A stretch of 64,000 bases of DNA, taken from the NCBI RefSeq assembly GCF_900111245.1, contig NZ_FOGO01000008.1:62001-126000 (forward strand), read 5' to 3'. Position 1 is the stretch's first letter, and each line of letters starts with the position of its first letter. Positions 31,580 through 40,572 of the stretch are shown in pieces. Made by a program: the position numbers and the translations under genes. The notes under the pieces are model-generated. The model was not told the origin of the DNA. It made no database searches and saw only the letters and a program-made list of their open reading frames with translations. Source of the stretch: Streptomyces qinglanensis. Its GTDB lineage: Bacteria; Actinomycetota; Actinomycetes; Streptomycetales; Streptomycetaceae.

Positions 31580-31919
31580 ATGGGGCAGAATGCCCAATTT
31601 TGCGGCAGTTTTGAAGCTTATCCACGGTTGCGAGCGAGGAAAATGCGCAGTTTCCTCACTGAACAACACCTTTGAACCCGTTCACCCCCGCATGACCCAC
31701 CTGCCACCCCGCCGCCCCCATAACGACTGCGCAACACCCGCAACCCACACGGCCAAAACCGCTGCGTGAATCGCACCCGCCTGCGATTATCGGGACCGCT
31801 TCACGGAACCTCCACATCGCGTCGCGGCCGTGAAGCGAACAGGACGAGCCGCCAGGCCCCCTATCCTTGACACCGCCGGTCACGGGGGGCGGCGAGCCCG
31901 CCCACCGCGACGGAGGACG
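31580..31919. promoter_or_regulatory. AT-richer promoter region of the dynamin-like operon
   Basis: 340 bp without a gene, noticeably less GC-rich than its surroundings. It contains a perfect inverted repeat GAGGAAA (31636-31642) / TTTCCTC (31651-31657) with an 8-nt spacer, 57-78 nt upstream of the GTPase start, a good position for an operator. A DnaA-box-like TTATCCACG lies at about 31619. On the + strand TTGACA near 31868 may be the -35 of the tRNA promoter. Confidence 0.5.
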
Positions 31920-31992
31920 GCCCCCGTAGCTCAGTGGATAGAGCAGGCGCCTTCTAAGCGCTTGGCCGTAGGTTCGAGTCCTACCGGGGGCA
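31920..31992 (+). tRNA. tRNA-Arg (anticodon UCU)
   Basis: A 73-nt cloverleaf: acceptor GCCCCCG pairs with CGGGGGC, D stem GCTC/GAGC, anticodon stem GGCGC/GCGCT with loop CTTCTAA (anticodon TCT at 31953-31955), T stem GTAGG/CCTAC with loop TTCGAGT, discriminator A. It reads AGA, a very rare codon in high-GC actinomycetes. CCA is not encoded. Confidence 0.97.
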
Positions 31993-31997
31993 CGAAT

Positions 31998-32029
31998 AGC
32001 CTCTCACCTGCGATAACGCGTGAGGGGCT
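31998..32029 (+). terminator. Hairpin downstream of tRNA-Arg
   Basis: A 10-bp stem (31998-32007 with 32020-32029, one G-U pair) around a 12-nt loop, followed by CTTTC. It starts 6 nt after the tRNA and is best read as its terminator. Confidence 0.75.
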
Positions 32030-32049
32030 CTTTCACGTCCGGAAGCACA

Positions 32050-32403
32050 TCACTCATAGGCCAAGCGCCTTGACTGTGCGCGATCGTGGATACATCCCCC
32101 GATATCGGGTTGCGGTTCGAGCTGACAGATACCTGGCCACCGCTCCTCGCCCAGCACTTGAGCAGCCGCACGGGGGTCCATGAGGCTGGACCATGCCTGT
32201 TCGGCCGGGAGCAGGTCCCGCTCAGGCAGGGCGTACTCCGGACGACGCCCCTCAGCCTCGCAGCCGCGGACGTTGCGCAGGATCAGCACAGTCAGGTTCG
32301 GCGGTACGGAACCGGTGCTCCGGATGGCGAGGCAGGTCTCGTGGCCGTCGTCCGCACGCACCTGGAGGCCGAGGGTGAAGGTGTCGGACTCGTGTGTGCT
32401 CAC
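32050..32403 (-). CDS. Small hypothetical protein next to tRNA-Arg
   Basis: A 117-residue frame from GTG 32403 (STHESDTFTLGLQVRADDG) to TGA, convergent with the tRNA. No family recognised. The N-terminal part alternates strand-like segments (TFTLGLQVR, LTVLILRNV) and the C-terminus is helical and ends SRRLAYE. Third positions look coding, though less GC-biased near the 3' end, and the ribosome site is weak. It could be a gene of low conservation or a remnant of an element once integrated at the tRNA. Confidence 0.45.
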   Translation of the reverse strand: MSTHESDTFTLGLQVRADDGHETCLAIRSTGSVPPNLTVLILRNVRGCEAEGRRPEYALPERDLLPAEQAWSSLMDPRAAAQVLGEERWPGICQLEPQPDIGGCIHDRAQSRRLAYE

Positions 32404-32703
32404 GGCCGTCGCGCAGCGTGGCGTGCGCCGAGCCCGGCCTCCCCGCTCTCCGGACGGACGTTCCCCGGACGTACTGCGTCGCCCCGGCGTGCAGCGTGGC
32501 CGCACCGGCAGGCCCGGGACGGGCGGCAGGGGACAGTGCCTGGACAGTGCCCACCGCCGCTGAGCCCGTGGCATTCGCGGCCTGTACTCCGAAACGCCGA
32601 CAGCACGTCCGGACGACCCGCCGCGCCATGTCGTACGTTTCGTCCCGACCGGACAGGGCCCCGCCAGGACGGTTCTGCCTGCGCACGGGAGGACGAAGAA
32701 GTC
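32404..32703. other. Gene-free stretch upstream of secreted-protein gene
   Basis: 300 bp with no supported gene. Near 32533-32553 a short direct repeat GGACAGTGCC occurs twice. The end carries GGAGGACGAAGAAG, the ribosome site of the next gene. No clear promoter boxes seen. Confidence 0.35.
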
Positions 32704-33747
32704 ATGCCACGTCGGTTCCTGACCCGCCGTCTGCTTCCTGCCGCCACCGGACTCACCCTGCTCGCGCTGCCGGTCAGCGCGCTCGACGGCGGCACGGGTG
32801 CCTCCGCGGCCGGGGCGCACGGACAGGTGTCCGCGTCGGGCCGCGGCGAGATCAGGGCGCCGCGCGAGTTCAGCGGCATCGCCTGGCTCGCGACCCGGAA
32901 GAGGGCCACTGTGCCGGGCGGGGACGAGGAGCCGCGCGAGGTCTTCCTCGTGTGCCACGACACCCGGGACAACGACGCGGAGCGGGACCTGCCGCGCCTG
33001 TCACTCGTGCGGACCCCCGTCGACCCCCGGGGGATCGACGTGCAGGAACTCGATGTCGACTTCCCCAGCGTCCCGAACGACCTGGAGAGCATCGCCCGGG
33101 TGCCCGGCCGCGACGAGGCACTGCTGGTGGAGAGCAACGCCGACGGCGACGACCCCGACCCCACCATCTATCTGGCCCGATGGGACCGGAAGCTGAACAT
33201 CCGCATCGCCGGTTCGGCGCCCTGGCCCAGCACGCCCCAGCCGCTGGTCAACGTCGAGGCGACCGCCGTCGCCACCATCGGCGGGCACGACTACTTCGTG
33301 TACGCCGAGCGCGCCGAAGGCAGCGACACCACCCTCGTCAACATGACCCGGCTCAGGATCAGCCGCAGCGGCCGGATCACCTTCGGCACCGAATGGGTGT
33401 CGGTCCCCTTCACCGCGGCCCAGCCGCCCGGGGCGCGCCCCGCCTCCGGTATGGACATCGACGACGAGGGCAACCTGTACATCTCCGCCGCCTACGACCC
33501 CGGTGACCTCGGCCCCTTCGACAGCGCCGTCTACCGTGCGGCCAGGATCCGTCCCGGCGGTCCCCTCGGCGCGGAGCTGGTCCCGATGCGGCCGCAACTG
33601 CTCGCGCGCAGCTCGGGGCTCAAGGTGGAGGGAGTGGCGCTGGTGGACGGCTCGTTCCCGATCTTCATCAGTGACGACGACGAGGACTACGGGGGTCTGC
33701 TGCGGCAGTTGCGGGTGACGACGCCCGAGAACCGCCCGGCCGGCTGA
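32704..33747 (+). CDS. Secreted protein, probable beta-propeller
   Basis: A 347-residue protein; ATG 32704 follows GGAGGACGAAGAAGTC. The N-terminus is a twin-Arg-containing signal peptide (RRFLTRRLLPAATGLTLLALPVSA, cleavage near residue 27-40). The mature part alternates short strands with SGIAWLAT, DLESIARVPG, EATAVAT, SGMDIDDEGNLYIS and KVEGVALVDG, the repeat style of SdiA-regulated or phytase-like beta-propellers. An Asp-rich ISDDDEDYGG near the C-terminus may bind calcium. No enzyme activity can be assigned. Confidence 0.75.
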   Translation: MPRRFLTRRLLPAATGLTLLALPVSALDGGTGASAAGAHGQVSASGRGEIRAPREFSGIAWLATRKRATVPGGDEEPREVFLVCHDTRDNDAERDLPRLSLVRTPVDPRGIDVQELDVDFPSVPNDLESIARVPGRDEALLVESNADGDDPDPTIYLARWDRKLNIRIAGSAPWPSTPQPLVNVEATAVATIGGHDYFVYAERAEGSDTTLVNMTRLRISRSGRITFGTEWVSVPFTAAQPPGARPASGMDIDDEGNLYISAAYDPGDLGPFDSAVYRAARIRPGGPLGAELVPMRPQLLARSSGLKVEGVALVDGSFPIFISDDDEDYGGLLRQLRVTTPENRPAG

Positions 33748-33830
33748 CCGGCCCCCGCTCCGTCCCCGTCCCTGCCCCCTGCCCCGGTCCCGCTTCCCTG
33801 TCCCTGTGCCGGTCACTCTTCCCTGTACCG

Positions 33831-33878
33831 GTGCCTGTGCCTGTGCCTGTGCCTGTGCCGGTGCCGGTGCCGGTGCCT
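33831..33878. repeat. Hexanucleotide tandem repeat GTGCC(T/G), eight units
   Basis: Eight in-register hexamers from 33831 to 33878, four GTGCCT, three GTGCCG and one GTGCCT. It lies in the spacer between the convergent secreted-protein and isocyanide-synthase genes. Confidence 0.8.
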
Positions 33879-33977
33879 GTGTGTGAACCGGCAGGGCGCG
33901 CCCTCGGGGACTCGGCGCACGGAAACAGCCCGCGCCCAGTGGCTGTTCCGGCTGCCGCAGCGTCCGTGCTGCTGTGA

Positions 33978-35048
33978 TCAGGCGGCTTGCGGGGTTCCCG
34001 CAGCCCGCCCTCCGGCCCGGGGGACCTCCTCGAAGTGGCTCGGTCTGCCCTCGTGGTGTACGAGTCGGCCGAGGCGTTCGGCGCAGGCGCGGGGCAGGAG
34101 AGTCCAGGTGCCGTCGGTGCGGCGCAGGGCGGCCGAGTGCCAGGGGGTGGTCCAGGCGTCGGGCGTGTCGAGGAGCCGGATGCCGAACTTGGGCGTGCCG
34201 TACGGCTGGGGGTGGATGGACAGGCGTACGGCACGGGGGTGGCATGCGGCGATCAGCTCGCCCCAGGCACGGCTGCGCTGGATGACGCCGTAGGCCCGTC
34301 GGCGGCACTCGCGCTGGAGGGCCGAGCGGGTGCCGGTGAAGTCGGCGGTGTCCTCGACGAGGAACCGGGTGATGCCCCGGTAGAGCGGGAGGGTGTGGTC
34401 CGCGGAGCGCACCTGGGTGCGCAGCGCGTCCAGCGACGGGGCGTAGCGCCGGTGCACATGGGCCCGCTTGGCCTCGTGCGGCATGGCGCCGAGGACGTCG
34501 CGCAGGTCGAAGACGGAGAGGTGCCCGAGGGACAGGGCGCCGATCAGGCGGCGGAGTTCGTCCGCGTAGGCGTCTATGTGCGCGTCCGGCACGCGGATCA
34601 GGTCTCCGAAGACATGGCCGTCGGAGCAGATGACCACGCGGGCACCGGGTGGGTGGATCCGGGCGATGTCCGCACACAGCGCGTCGAGGAAGCCGAGGGA
34701 GAGGCGCTCGCCCTGGTCCGGGAGCGGGCCGAGGACCTTGGCGGGGTTGGGCGACTTGCAGGGGAAGCCCGGCAGGGTGAAGACGACGGGTTCCCCGGCG
34801 CGGACGAAGCTGTCGATCCGCCGGAGCTGGTACGGGAACGCCGCGGCACGGGCGGGCGCGCTGTCGGTCGTGCGGCAGTACGGCAGCAGCAGTCCGAGGA
34901 TCTCCGCGCTGGTGCCGGTCGCGCCGATTCCTTCGGCACCGGTTGCGGCGGGGCCGGTGGTGCCGGTGGTGCCGGTGGTGCCGGGCGCGCTGACGCCGCG
35001 GGTGCGGGTGACGGGAGCGGGGGCGCCGATTCGGGTCGTCGAAGGCAT
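33978..35048 (-). CDS. Isocyanide synthase (Dit1/PvcA/IsnA family), likely tyrosine isonitrile synthase
   Basis: A 356-residue protein; ATG 35048 has AGGAGAA 9 nt upstream, and the longer frame adds only Pro-rich residues. The family hallmarks are FTLPGFPCKSPNPAKVLG (about residues 95-115), the SLGFLDALCADIARIHPPGA segment, ICSDGHVFGDL and IHPQPYGTPKFGIRLL. Known members build an isonitrile on the amine of Tyr or Trp from ribulose-5-phosphate; yeast Dit1 instead makes N-formyl-tyrosine. A repeat encoding GTTGTTGTTG lies near residue 25. It is the last gene of a six-gene one-direction block with a P450, MFS exporter and metal-chelate importer, which suggests a coupled, exported and re-imported dityrosine-type product. 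Confidence 0.88.
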   Translation of the reverse strand: MPSTTRIGAPAPVTRTRGVSAPGTTGTTGTTGPAATGAEGIGATGTSAEILGLLLPYCRTTDSAPARAAAFPYQLRRIDSFVRAGEPVVFTLPGFPCKSPNPAKVLGPLPDQGERLSLGFLDALCADIARIHPPGARVVICSDGHVFGDLIRVPDAHIDAYADELRRLIGALSLGHLSVFDLRDVLGAMPHEAKRAHVHRRYAPSLDALRTQVRSADHTLPLYRGITRFLVEDTADFTGTRSALQRECRRRAYGVIQRSRAWGELIAACHPRAVRLSIHPQPYGTPKFGIRLLDTPDAWTTPWHSAALRRTDGTWTLLPRACAERLGRLVHHEGRPSHFEEVPRAGGRAAGTPQAA

Positions 35049-35173
35049 GGGTGCGGGTTCTCCTGCGGTCGGAGGGGGCGGGAGTGCGGGCACGGCCGCA
35101 TGGCGCCTCGGCGCTGGGGCGTGCCGGGCGCCGGGCGTCGGGCACCGGCGGTGTCGGAACGGGTGACGGGCGA

Positions 35174-36550
35174 TCAGTCCGGGTCGCGGTGCGCCGAGGC
35201 GCTCCGGCGTGGCGGCCGGAGGCCGCGGGCGGTCTGCGACGTGTGACCGGAGGCCGCGGGCGGTACGGGGCCGGGTCGGTCCCGGCGGTGGTCGTAGGTG
35301 ACGGGCAGGCGGAGGGTGCCGCGGCCGAGGACGGCCGGGGTCCAGTCGAGTTCCGTGTCGTCGACGGCCAGGCGCAGACCGGGCAGCCGTGCCAGCAGGG
35401 TGCCCAGGGCGATCCGGAGCTCGGTGCGGGCGAGTGCCGCGCCGGGGCAGAAGTGGATGCCGTGTCCGAAGGCGAGGTGGGGGTTGGGGGTGCGTTCGAG
35501 GTCGAGGGTGTCGGGGTCGGGGAAGCGGCGCGGGTCGCGGTTGGCGGCGCAGAGCGAGACGATCACCGAGTCCCCGGCCGGGACCTCGGTGCCGTACAGA
35601 TCGCTGTCCTGGTCGAAGAAGCGCCAGGTGGTCAGCTCGAAGGCGCTGTCGTAGCGCAGCAGTTCCTCCACGGCCCGGGGCAGCAGCGCGGGGTCGTCGC
35701 GCAGCCGCGCCAGCGCGTCCGGGTGCCGGAAGAGGCTGATCAGTGCGGTGGTGATCTGGTTGGTGACCGGTTCCTGACCGGCCACCAGGAGCTGGAAGAG
35801 CATCGAGTCCAGTTCCTCCTGCGACAGCTCCTGTCGGTCGCGGGCCGCGACGAGGCGGCTGAGCAGGTCGTCCTCCCTGTGCGCACGCTTGTGGGCCACG
35901 ACCTCGGCGATGTAGCGCTGCAGGCCGTGCAGCCGGGCCTCGTACAGCGGGCGTCCGGGGTCTGCCGGTCCGACGGGCTGGACGACCTTGCCCCAGTCCC
36001 GGTCGAAGGCCGCGGCCAGTTCCGCCGGGAGCCCGATGACCTCGGCGAGCACCTGGAAGGGGAAGTGGGCCGCGAATCCGGTCACGAGGTCGGCCGGTCC
36101 GGTTGCCGGGAGGCGGTCGACGAGCGCGTCGGCCAGCTCCTGGATGTGCGGCCGGAACTGTGCGAGGCGCCGCGGCGAGAAGGCGTCCGTGACGACGCGC
36201 CGCATCCGGGTGTGCTCGGGCGGGTCCTGGTGCAGCAGATGCACTTGGAGCTGGGAGTGCTGCGGCTCGGGCATGATCGAGGCCCTGGCCCGCCAGCGGT
36301 CGTTGCCGCGGGCGTGGTTCTTGCCGAGGCGGTCGTCATGGAGCGCGGAGTGCGCGGCCTCGTAGCCGGTGACGAGCCAGGCCCGCACGCCGCTGGGGAA
36401 GAGGACGCGGTGCACCGGACCCGCCTCGCGCATCCGGGTGTAGAGGGGGTAGGGGTCGGCCTTGTAGGGGCAGCCCAGCAGCGGGACGGGGTCGGGCAGC
36501 GGCTCGCGGGAGTCGTCGTCCGCGGGGGTCGGCGGGTCGGGGAAGGACAT
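35174..36550 (-). CDS. Cytochrome P450 paired with the isocyanide synthase
   Basis: A 458-residue soluble P450; ATG 36550 has GAGGAG 8 nt upstream. Motifs: I-helix LLVAGQEPVTNQ, ExxR in VEELLRYDS, and the heme loop FGHGIHFCPGAAL with the cysteine ligand. The I-helix has Pro where most P450s have the oxygen-activating Thr after the acidic residue, as seen in some phenol-coupling P450s. It ends 125 nt before the isocyanide synthase. By analogy with yeast Dit2 and xanthocillin-type P450s it may join two tyrosine-derived units; this is inference from the pairing. Confidence 0.9.
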   Translation of the reverse strand: MSFPDPPTPADDDSREPLPDPVPLLGCPYKADPYPLYTRMREAGPVHRVLFPSGVRAWLVTGYEAAHSALHDDRLGKNHARGNDRWRARASIMPEPQHSQLQVHLLHQDPPEHTRMRRVVTDAFSPRRLAQFRPHIQELADALVDRLPATGPADLVTGFAAHFPFQVLAEVIGLPAELAAAFDRDWGKVVQPVGPADPGRPLYEARLHGLQRYIAEVVAHKRAHREDDLLSRLVAARDRQELSQEELDSMLFQLLVAGQEPVTNQITTALISLFRHPDALARLRDDPALLPRAVEELLRYDSAFELTTWRFFDQDSDLYGTEVPAGDSVIVSLCAANRDPRRFPDPDTLDLERTPNPHLAFGHGIHFCPGAALARTELRIALGTLLARLPGLRLAVDDTELDWTPAVLGRGTLRLPVTYDHRRDRPGPVPPAASGHTSQTARGLRPPRRSASAHRDPD

Positions 36551-36778
36551 GGACACTGCTCCTCGGGGGACGAGGTCGGACTGGTGCAATCGAGCGGGGA
36601 ATCGGGCCTGCGCTCCGGCCGGATTCGGTGACCCACCGGAGCGGGGTTTCGCAGCCGGTGGCTGCACCTCGGGGACAAGCCGGTCGCTGCGCCTCGGAGG
36701 CACAGAGTGCGCAGCAGGCGCCCGGGGCCCGGGATGTGGTTCCGCGCGCGGGTTCCCCGGCCGGCGGGGAAGGCCGGC

Positions 36779-36817
36779 GGGGAAGGGAGACGGGGAAGGG
36801 AGACGGGGAAGGGAGAC
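36779..36817. repeat. 13-bp tandem repeat, three units, after the MFS stop
   Basis: Three copies of a 13-mer (36779-36791, 36792-36804, 36805-36817; unit GGGGAAGGGAGAC) directly follow the MFS stop codon on the minus strand. Confidence 0.75.
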
Positions 36818-36820
36818 GGT

Positions 36821-38338
36821 TCAGCGGCGCGCGGCGGGGGCCGGATCCGCCGCGCCGGCCGGGGAGGGCACCTGGTCGGTGGGCGCGCGGGCGCCGCGGC
36901 CGAGCAGCGGCACGGCGAGGCAGGCGGCGCAGCCGGCGAGCACGATCCCGGCCCGGACGCCGGAGCCCGCTCCGCCGAGCCCCCCGGCGGCGGTGGCCAG
37001 GGCGGGGCCGAGGGTGAAGCCGAGCATCCGCGAGAGCTGGACGGTCGATCCGACCGTGGCCGCGCGGTCCGGCGGTGCGGCTCCCATGGCCAGGGCCTGG
37101 GTGGGCCCACCGTTCAGGCCCATCCCGGCACCCGCCACTCCGAGCCGCCACGCGATGCCGGCCGGCGACCAGCCGTCGTCCAGCGGGACGAGCAGCAGCA
37201 GGCCGCAGGCGGTGAGGGCGGCTCCGGCGACGGCGACGGCCCGGGTGCGGAACCGGTCGGCGAGGCGCCCGCCGAGCGGCCCGGCCAGTGCCATGCCGAG
37301 CGGGAAGGCGAGCACCGTCAGCCCGGTCGTGGTGGCACTCGCCCCCGCGTCCCGTTGCAGGTGCAGGGCCAGCACATAGCGCGCGGCGGCGAAGCCGAGC
37401 GCCAGCGTCAGGACCGCTCCGAGCGTGTGCGCCATCGGCACCGTCCGCAGTACCTCGCGCACGGGGCGGCCGCCGGGTCCGCGCAGCCACCACCACAGCG
37501 GGGGTGCGGCGGCGAGGGTGAGCGCGAGCCATGCGGAGCTGGCCGAGGCGAGCGTCAGGGCGAGCAGCAGGATCGTCACTCCGGCCGCGACGAGCGCCGC
37601 GTCGCCGAGTGCGTACCGGTCCGGGGCCCGCAGCCGGCCCTCCCGGGGCAGCACGCTCTCCCAGGCGGGCGGACGTCCGCGCAGCAGCGGCAGCCCCCGC
37701 ACCACCAGCAGCGCGAGCAGGCAGAACGGAATCTTGACCAGGAAGATCCACCGCCAGCCCACCTGGTCGAGCAGCAGCCCGCCGACCGCCGGACCGGTCA
37801 CGGCGCCGAGGGGGCCCAAGGTAGCGGGCACGCTCATCGCCCGGCCGCGCAGCGCGGGCCGCACCGACCGCAGCGCCAGCACCGGCATCAGCACGAACAG
37901 CACCGCGGCGCAGCCGCCCTGGGCGAACCGGGCGGCGATCAGCCAGCCCGCCGAGGGTGCGGCGGCGGCCAGCGCGCTGCACAGGGCGAATCCGGCGGTC
38001 GCGGCGGGCAGCGCCGCACGGATGCCCACTTGGTCGAGCCAGCGGCCGGCCGGGAGCAGGAGCGCGACGACCGGAAGCTGGTAGCCGAGGACCGCCCACT
38101 GCGCTGTGCGGTCGGACACCTCCAGTCCCGCGGAGATGTCCGCGAGGGCCACGTTCACGATGTTCATGTCGAGCATCGCCACGAACGACAGCACGCCCGC
38201 CACCGCCACCAGCAGCCAGTGGTCCCGGTCGGCGGACCGGCCCGCGAACCGGTCCGCCGGCTGGTGCGCGGACCGGCCCGCCGGCTGGTGCGCGGCACTG
38301 CCACCGGTCCGCCCCCAGCGCGCTGCACGGAACGTCAC
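36821..38338 (-). CDS. MFS transporter (DHA2-type exporter) of the isonitrile block
   Basis: A 505-residue membrane protein; GTG 38338 has GGGGAGGG upstream. After a basic tail with a twofold AHQPAGR-type repeat there are 14 predicted helices. Signatures are LDMNIVNVALADI in helix 1 (motif D1), GRWLDQVGIR (motif A) and GPAVGGLLLDQVGWRWIFLVKIP (motif C of drug antiporters). Such proteins export small molecules in exchange for protons. Its place between the importer genes and the P450 suggests it secretes the product, as DTR1 does for dityrosine in yeast. Confidence 0.88.
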   Translation of the reverse strand: MTFRAARWGRTGGSAAHQPAGRSAHQPADRFAGRSADRDHWLLVAVAGVLSFVAMLDMNIVNVALADISAGLEVSDRTAQWAVLGYQLPVVALLLPAGRWLDQVGIRAALPAATAGFALCSALAAAAPSAGWLIAARFAQGGCAAVLFVLMPVLALRSVRPALRGRAMSVPATLGPLGAVTGPAVGGLLLDQVGWRWIFLVKIPFCLLALLVVRGLPLLRGRPPAWESVLPREGRLRAPDRYALGDAALVAAGVTILLLALTLASASSAWLALTLAAAPPLWWWLRGPGGRPVREVLRTVPMAHTLGAVLTLALGFAAARYVLALHLQRDAGASATTTGLTVLAFPLGMALAGPLGGRLADRFRTRAVAVAGAALTACGLLLLVPLDDGWSPAGIAWRLGVAGAGMGLNGGPTQALAMGAAPPDRAATVGSTVQLSRMLGFTLGPALATAAGGLGGAGSGVRAGIVLAGCAACLAVPLLGRGARAPTDQVPSPAGAADPAPAARR

Positions 38339-38464
38339 CTGAACCCTCCCCGTTCGCGGCCGCCCGGTCGGGCGGCGTCGTTCCAGAAGTCGGCGGACGG
38401 GGCGGATGAGTTCCGCGGCGGCCCGCAGGGGTCGGAGCCCGCCTCCGCGGGCGGGAGGCCCGCG

Positions 38465-39373
38465 TCACGGCGTCTGTCTCGGGGCCGTGCCCGGGGCGGC
38501 GCGCACGGCCGCCGCCCCGTCCCGGGCGCCGTCGGGCCGGTGCGGCCGGCCCGGCGGAGCCTGCTGCTCCGACCGTTCCGAGCCGGCCTGCGGCGCCGCC
38601 GCGAGGGGGCGGCGGTGGTCGAAGGCGATCAGCGGGTCCCCGGTCAGCGGGTGCTCCGCGACCGCCGCACGCACCCCGAACACCTCCGCCAGCAGTGCCG
38701 GGGTGAGGACCGTGCGGGGCGGGCCGGAGGCCACCACGTGGCCGTCGTGCAGGACGTGCAGCCGGTCGCAGACGGCAGCGGCGGCGTTGAGATCGTGCAG
38801 GGAGATCAGCGTGCTGCGGCGCCGCGCACGCAGCAGGCCGAGGAGTTCGACCTGGTGCCGGACGTCGAGGTGGTTCGTCGGCTCGTCCAGCACCAGGACG
38901 TCCGGCTGCTGGGCGAAGGCGCGGGCCAGCAGGACCCGTTGCCGCTCGCCGCCGGACAGTTCGGTGAACCGCCGCTCGGCGTGGTCGGCCATCTCCACGT
39001 CCGCGAGGGCGCGGGAGACCAGTTCCCGGTCGGCGGCGTCCTCCCCGGCGAAGGCGCGTTTGTAGGGCGTGCGGCCCATGGCGACGACCTCGCGCACGGT
39101 CAGTTCGAAGTCGCCGCTCCGCTCCTGCGGCAGGGCCGCGACGTGCCGCGCGGCGCGGGCTGGGCTCAGCGCGCGCACGTCGGTGCCGTCGAGCAGCACC
39201 CGCCCGGCGACGGGCTTCAGATGCCGGTAGACGGTGCGCAGCAGGGTGGACTTGCCACTGCCGTTCGGGCCGACCAGGCCGGTGATCTCGCCGGACGCGG
39301 CCAGCAGGCAGGCCCCGGCGACGACCGTGTGCCCCTGGTAGGCGACGCTCAGGTCCTCGATGTCGATCTTCAT
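38465..39373 (-). CDS. Iron-siderophore/cobalamin-type ABC importer ATPase
   Basis: A 302-residue FecE/BtuD-like ATPase; ATG 39373 has GGGGGAG upstream. Walker A GPNGSGKST, signature LSGGERQR, Walker B VLVLDEPTNHLD and switch His in STLISLHDLN are complete. The last 40 residues are a Pro/Ala-rich extension. It partners the FecCD permease 114 nt upstream. Confidence 0.92.
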   Translation of the reverse strand: MKIDIEDLSVAYQGHTVVAGACLLAASGEITGLVGPNGSGKSTLLRTVYRHLKPVAGRVLLDGTDVRALSPARAARHVAALPQERSGDFELTVREVVAMGRTPYKRAFAGEDAADRELVSRALADVEMADHAERRFTELSGGERQRVLLARAFAQQPDVLVLDEPTNHLDVRHQVELLGLLRARRRSTLISLHDLNAAAAVCDRLHVLHDGHVVASGPPRTVLTPALLAEVFGVRAAVAEHPLTGDPLIAFDHRRPLAAAPQAGSERSEQQAPPGRPHRPDGARDGAAAVRAAPGTAPRQTP

Positions 39374-39487
39374 CGGTCGCTCCCCCGGTCCTTCGTCGGT
39401 CGCTCCGCCCGTCCCTTCAACGGGCGCTCCCCGGTTCGCCCGCGCCCTGTGCGCGACTTCCGCTCCCCTGTGCTCCGGGCACGGCGC

Positions 39488-40570
39488 TCACCTTCCGCTC
39501 CCCAGCCGCCGGTCCAGCAGATACAGCAGCGTCGGGGCGCCGATCAGCGAGGTGACGACCCCGACCGGCAGTTCCTGGGTGTCCATCGCGGTGCGGCACA
39601 CGATGTCGACCACGACCAGGAGCAGTGCGCCGAAGAGCGCCGAGACCGGCAGCAGCCGGCGGTGGTCGCCGCCGACGACCAGCCGGCAGGCGTGCGGCAC
39701 CATCAGCGCGACGAATGCGATGGCCCCGGAGACCGCCACCAGGACGCCGGTGAGCAGACTCGTGAGCGCGAACATCTCCCGGCGCAGCCGCACCACGTCG
39801 ACACCGAGCCCGGCGGCTGTCTCGTCGCCCATCAGCAGCGCGTTCAGCCCCCGGGCGCGGGCCTGGAGCAGCAGCATGCCCGCCGGGACGGCGAGGGCGG
39901 GGACGGCGAGCAGCGGCCAGCTCGCGCCGCTGAGGCTGCCCATCAGCCAGAACAGCACGCTGTGCGTCTGCTGTTCGTCCCCCGCCTGCAGCACCAGGTA
40001 GCTGGTGAAGCCGGACAGGAACTGACCGATCGCCACGCCCGCCAGCACCAGGCGCAGCGGGGCGAATCCGCCGCCGCGCCGCGCCACGGCCCACACGAGC
40101 GCGAAGGTCGCCAGCGCACCTGCGAAGGCCGCGCCCGAGAGCCCGAGCCCGAGTGCCCCGCCGCCGCCGAGGCCGAGGACGAGGGCGGCGACCGCGCCGA
40201 GCGAGGCGCCGTTGGAGACCCCCAGGAAGTAGGGGTCGGCCAGCGGGTTGCGCACCAGGGCCTGCATCGCCGTGCCGACCAGGCCGAGCCCGGCCCCGAC
40301 CAGGGCCGCCAGCAGGGCGCGGGGCAGCCGCAGTTGCCAGACGATCAGGTCGTCGGTGCCGGGGCCCGGGGGCTCGCCGGTGGCCCGGCGCCACACCACG
40401 CTCCACACCTCTCCTGGCGGGATCGACGTGGAGCCCCAGGCGACCGCGGCCGTGAGGGCGGCCGACAGCGCCCCCGTGAGGAGCAGCGCCAGTGGCCAGG
40501 CGGGCACGGTACGCCGGGACCGGGCGGGCGCGGCGTCCGTGCGCGGGGTGTGTGCCGGTGTGTCGAGCAA
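39488..40570 (-). CDS. FecCD/BtuC-family ABC permease (metal-chelate importer)
   Basis: A 360-residue membrane protein with about ten helices. TTG 40570 (LLDTPAHTPRT) lies 2 nt after the binding-protein stop and has GGGGAAGG upstream; the open frame before it is only the neighbour in another register. Signatures: LRLPRALLAALVGAGLGLVGTAMQALVRNPLADPYFLG, GVSNGASLGA and FVALMVPHACRLVVGGDHR, the ATPase-contact loop of the family. It moves siderophore, heme, vitamin B12 or similar chelates inward. Confidence 0.92.
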   Translation of the reverse strand: MLDTPAHTPRTDAAPARSRRTVPAWPLALLLTGALSAALTAAVAWGSTSIPPGEVWSVVWRRATGEPPGPGTDDLIVWQLRLPRALLAALVGAGLGLVGTAMQALVRNPLADPYFLGVSNGASLGAVAALVLGLGGGGALGLGLSGAAFAGALATFALVWAVARRGGGFAPLRLVLAGVAIGQFLSGFTSYLVLQAGDEQQTHSVLFWLMGSLSGASWPLLAVPALAVPAGMLLLQARARGLNALLMGDETAAGLGVDVVRLRREMFALTSLLTGVLVAVSGAIAFVALMVPHACRLVVGGDHRRLLPVSALFGALLLVVVDIVCRTAMDTQELPVGVVTSLIGAPTLLYLLDRRLGSGR

Positions 40571-40572
40571 CG

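Noticed and set aside
31619..31628. DnaA box / replication origin signal
   Set aside because: A single near-match TTATCCACG without a cluster of boxes; more likely part of the promoter.
31920..33750. Integrative element inserted at tRNA-Arg
   Set aside because: No integrase, no second copy of the tRNA 3' end and only one orphan ORF nearby; kept only as a weak remark.
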